Of a stretch of DNA of 32,596 nucleotides, positions 29,978 to 32,596 are shown piece after piece. The notes under the pieces were generated by a model. It was not told the origin of the DNA, did no database searches, and was given only the letters and a program-made list of their open reading frames with translations. The stretch lies in the NCBI RefSeq assembly GCF_001675045.1, contig NZ_LYPA01000051.1, positions 1 to 32,596 on the forward strand. The letters are read 5' to 3'. Both the position numbers and the translations under genes were made by a program. This DNA is from Paenibacillus oryzae (GTDB lineage: Bacteria; Bacillota; Bacilli; Paenibacillales; Paenibacillaceae). How positions within the stretch are numbered: the first letter of the stretch is position 1; each line of letters begins with the position of its first letter.

Positions 29978-32596
29978 TTAAATAAGGTCGGACTTCTTCA
30001 ACAATCGCTGAATAATTGCGGCTACTTCCGCGCGGGTTATATTGGCTTTTGCATCAAGTCTGCCGTCGCTGCGGCCGCCAACAACACCCGCTTTGACCGC
30101 CAGTGCGATGCCTTCTTTTGACCAGCTGCTTGCAGCTGCGGAATCAGTAAATGACGATAAAAGTTCGTCGGCATCCGGCATGCCCGTTGTTGCCGCAAGT
30201 CCCGTCAGCTTCATTGCTCGGGCAATAATGATCATTGCCTGTTCACGTGAAATGGTGGCGTTTGGCCGGAATGTCCCGTCTTCAAAACCTGCAATAAGAT
30301 TGTAGGAAGCTGCGGTTTGTACAGCGCTTGAATACCAGTTTTGCTCATTGACATCGTTAAACGGAAGGGTTCCTTCGCCAAGTCGCAAGCCAAGACCACG
30401 AACGACCATAGCCGCAAATTCTGCCCGGGTAATATCTTTGTTCGGGCTAAACGTCGAGCTGTCGACACCATTTACGATGATGCGGGAGCCCATGTCGTTA
30501 ACCGCGTCTTTTGCCCAATGATTTTCCATGTCTGCAAAAATCAGCGGGTGCCAAACAACGGAATAGGTGCTGTTCGTCAAGCTGTTGATAACCGCGTAAT
30601 GGGTTCCGTCTTCGACAATGACCTTTGTTGGAACATGTCTGGTAACGCCGTTTGGATCAACTACGATGCCAGTTGTAATTTTGTTAGGATCAACGTTGTC
30701 CGGCAATGCAATTTTTCTTTCCACATACATGCTGAAATTTGTAATTTCGATTGATTTATCCTTATGCGAAACAATTAATTTAAAATCTACAGAAGGAACA
30801 ATAACTGTGAAATTCCCTCGAATAGCACTATTTTGAACGACCTGATTCGTTTCGTCAGATGGCTCGGCGATGATTATGTTTACGGATATATCGCTAAGCT
30901 TTGTCCCCGGAGACAGCTTTTCAGCCAGCTGCCCGATGTTGATTTCACGGGCGGGAATGCGGTAGCTGGCATGGTCTGTCCGCAGAACCAGAGTTGCAGA
31001 ACGATTGTCCATATTTTGAATGCTTTGGCCGTTTAACTCTCCCTTAATAATGGATGAGCTTGAACTGACCGGTACGGTTACGATGGCACCATCGCCTTGG
31101 GAATCCAGCTTGGCCTGCAGCTTTTGAGGGTCAACGATTACGGTTGTTGTAGTCAAACCATTGATTTCGGTTGTTTTCGATTTGCCTGCGTTTTCGATTT
31201 GGCCGTTTACGATAACAATAACATCGGTTTCGTTTGAAGAAGGTCCGGTAATGATAGGAGGCGCAGTTGGTACATTCGTGTTGCCGCCTGATGTCTGCTC
31301 CTGAACAACAACCGCTGTCGTGAAGCCGAATTTCACAATTTTTCCGTCGGCATCAACTTCGGCCACTCCGATTTTTTCGCCATGAGCTGCGTTGATTAGT
31401 CCATTAGCAGGCAGGTCGGCATAGCCGGTTGCCGCATCGCCAACTCTTGGCGGGATAACCTCGCTGCTGCCGAACGTTTTGTAAACCAGCTTGTGGCCAA
31501 TTGCAGTCGCGGCTGGTACTGCCGAAATTGTCGTTTTGCCGTCATTTGCTGTGCCGCTTGGATCAACAGCCGTTACGGTAAGACCGGCAGCAACCGGAGC
31601 CGTAAAGTATAACGTGACCTCTGCCCCCGCTGGAACAGAACCATTTGCGGCCACCCTTACTTTAACAGTATGTGAGCCATTCAAGACCGGCAGATTATTG
31701 CCGTCATATCGAACGTAATTGCCGCCGTCAATCTGGTATTCCATCGTTGTATCCAGACCGATGATCTGATCATTTATATCATCGGCTGAAACATTGGGAG
31801 CCGCTGGGACAGCAGGCAATGTTCCAATGACTGCTGTAGCTTCCTCGGAAGCAAAAGCCGATGAGGTTGCTTTGGTGCGGACATAATACGTGTCCGGCTG
31901 CAGTCCCGAAACGGTTGCGCTTGAGATGTCCGACCAAGCACCGGCAGCGCCTTGTTTATACTCGCCGCCAACTGGCAGTCCAGTGAGGCTGCCGTCATTT
32001 GCGCCGGCGTAGGATTCGTCCGTTTTGCCAACGCCTGTTGGCGCGGCAGGACGATCCGGGATGATGAGCGATTGAGCCAAGCTGTTGGTTGAAGTCGTGC
32101 CGTTGCCGACTTTGACAATGCTTAACGTTTCGCCAAGCCAAGCTGAGTCGATAGCGATTTTGCCGTTCGTGTCAGCGGATACGTTTTGACCGTTGATCAG
32201 GTAAACGGCGTTAGCCGCTAATCCAGCCAGTTGCTCATCAGTAAAGCTGATGACAGCCGCTGGTGTAACCTCAGGCGTAGCGGAGGTTGAACCAACCGTT
32301 ATGGCAGCTTCCTCAGAGACAAAGGCTGATGAGGTTGCTTTGGTGCGGACATAATACGTGTCCGGCTGCAGTCCCGAAACGGTTGCGCTTGAGATGTCGG
32401 ACCAAGCGCCGGCAGCGCCTTGTTTATACTCGCCGCCAACTGGTAGTCCAGTGAGGCTGCCGTCATTTGCGCCAGCATAGGATTCGTCGGTTTTGCCAAC
32501 GCCTGTTGGCGCGGCAGGACGATCCGGGATGATGAGCGATTGAGCCAAGCTGTTGGTTGAAGTTGTGCCGTTGCCGACTTTGACAATGCTTAACGT
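29978..32596 (-). CDS. Large SLH-anchored surface protein with tandem beta-sandwich repeats (5' end outside window)
   Basis: At least 872 residues are present, and the frame is still open at the window edge with no start, so the N-terminus lies to the right. The part seen begins with 156-residue repeats holding fibronectin-III-like modules (GLQPDTYYVRTKATSSAF) and a second module (TPAAVISFTDEQLAGLAANA). Further beta-rich domains follow, then a Gly/Asn/Pro hinge (QTSGGNTNVPTAPP). The C-terminus has three SLH repeats (FADMENHWAKDAVNDMGSRI, FNDVNEQNWYSSAVQTAASY, FTDSAAASSWSKEGIALAVK). It is a secreted wall-bound protein. No catalytic domain is visible. A terminator lies just past its stop. Confidence 0.9.
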   Translation of the reverse strand, partial: TLSIVKVGNGTTSTNSLAQSLIIPDRPAAPTGVGKTDESYAGANDGSLTGLPVGGEYKQGAAGAWSDISSATVSGLQPDTYYVRTKATSSAFVSEEAAITVGSTSATPEVTPAAVISFTDEQLAGLAANAVYLINGQNVSADTNGKIAIDSAWLGETLSIVKVGNGTTSTNSLAQSLIIPDRPAAPTGVGKTDESYAGANDGSLTGLPVGGEYKQGAAGAWSDISSATVSGLQPDTYYVRTKATSSAFASEEATAVIGTLPAVPAAPNVSADDINDQIIGLDTTMEYQIDGGNYVRYDGNNLPVLNGSHTVKVRVAANGSVPAGAEVTLYFTAPVAAGLTVTAVDPSGTANDGKTTISAVPAATAIGHKLVYKTFGSSEVIPPRVGDAATGYADLPANGLINAAHGEKIGVAEVDADGKIVKFGFTTAVVVQEQTSGGNTNVPTAPPIITGPSSNETDVIVIVNGQIENAGKSKTTEINGLTTTTVIVDPQKLQAKLDSQGDGAIVTVPVSSSSSIIKGELNGQSIQNMDNRSATLVLRTDHASYRIPAREINIGQLAEKLSPGTKLSDISVNIIIAEPSDETNQVVQNSAIRGNFTVIVPSVDFKLIVSHKDKSIEITNFSMYVERKIALPDNVDPNKITTGIVVDPNGVTRHVPTKVIVEDGTHYAVINSLTNSTYSVVWHPLIFADMENHWAKDAVNDMGSRIIVNGVDSSTFSPNKDITRAEFAAMVVRGLGLRLGEGTLPFNDVNEQNWYSSAVQTAASYNLIAGFEDGTFRPNATISREQAMIIIARAMKLTGLAATTGMPDADELLSSFTDSAAASSWSKEGIALAVKAGVVGGRSDGRLDAKANITRAEVAAIIQRLLKKSDLI
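31833..32596 (-). repeat. 468-bp near-identical tandem repeat within the SLH protein gene
   Basis: Bases 31833-32128 match 32301-32596 at a distance of exactly 468 bases (156 codons). Only scattered substitutions occur, for example at 32017/32485, where the predicted peptide is unchanged. The 172 bases between them probably repeat again beyond the edge. The low divergence indicates recent duplication or gene conversion. Confidence 0.88.

Overview
The window looks like a chromosomal stretch of a low-to-mid GC Bacillota, most probably Paenibacillus or a close relative. Support: strong AGGAGG-type ribosome binding sites, frequent TTG and GTG starts, SLH-anchored surface proteins, a dockerin/cohesin glycoside hydrolase, a RacE/MurI glutamate racemase, and many single-copy GNAT, Nudix and P-loop kinase genes. 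Genus is inferred from gene content and style, not from a marker gene.

Layout. Bases 1-5.4 kb hold small housekeeping-like or accessory genes: a methyltransferase, a truncated P-loop gene, two membrane proteins, a SUKH-type protein beside an unknown one, a BadF-type kinase and an HD hydrolase. Between them lie remnants of a monooxygenase and a GNAT. At 5.4-6.6 kb are a dispersed repeat element, a small exported protein and a HesB-like Fe-S protein. At 6.9-13.3 kb is the most distinctive block: three co-directional genes. They encode a 1506-residue secreted glycosidase (LamG, clan GH-A catalytic domain, CBM-like modules, cohesin, FIVAR, dockerin), an SLH-anchored single-cohesin protein, and a small secreted dockerin protein with an Asn/Glu/Pro repeat linker. 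A bidirectional terminator closes it. At 13.4-15.3 kb a GntR regulator and a DUF5808-like membrane protein form a minus-strand operon with a near-perfect 18-bp inverted-repeat operator in its promoter. 15.3-16.1 kb is gene-free and unusually rich in tandem repeats. At 16.1-29 kb are a methyltransferase, a P-loop kinase, a heterodimeric ABC exporter, and a run of APH, GNAT, Nudix, nucleotidyltransferase, kinase and HAD genes on the plus strand, again mixed with broken GNAT genes. murI follows with its own promoter and a shared terminator. The right edge is a large minus-strand SLH protein that runs out of the window.

How it fits together. The cohesin/dockerin genes can be read as a small cell-surface assembly: the SLH protein supplies a wall-bound cohesin, the enzyme carries both a dockerin and its own cohesin, and the small protein carries only a dockerin. 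Whether these partners actually bind each other is inference.

Two other points stand out. A roughly 200-bp intergenic element occurs three times (5447-5640, 15442-15635, 24880-25070, the first inverted). It is built of four imperfect palindromes with conserved spacing of about 51, 60 and 52 bp. In addition, at least six genes are broken by deletions or frameshifts at gene junctions, which suggests ongoing decay of the accessory enzyme genes. No tRNA, rRNA, CRISPR array, transposase or phage gene was seen.
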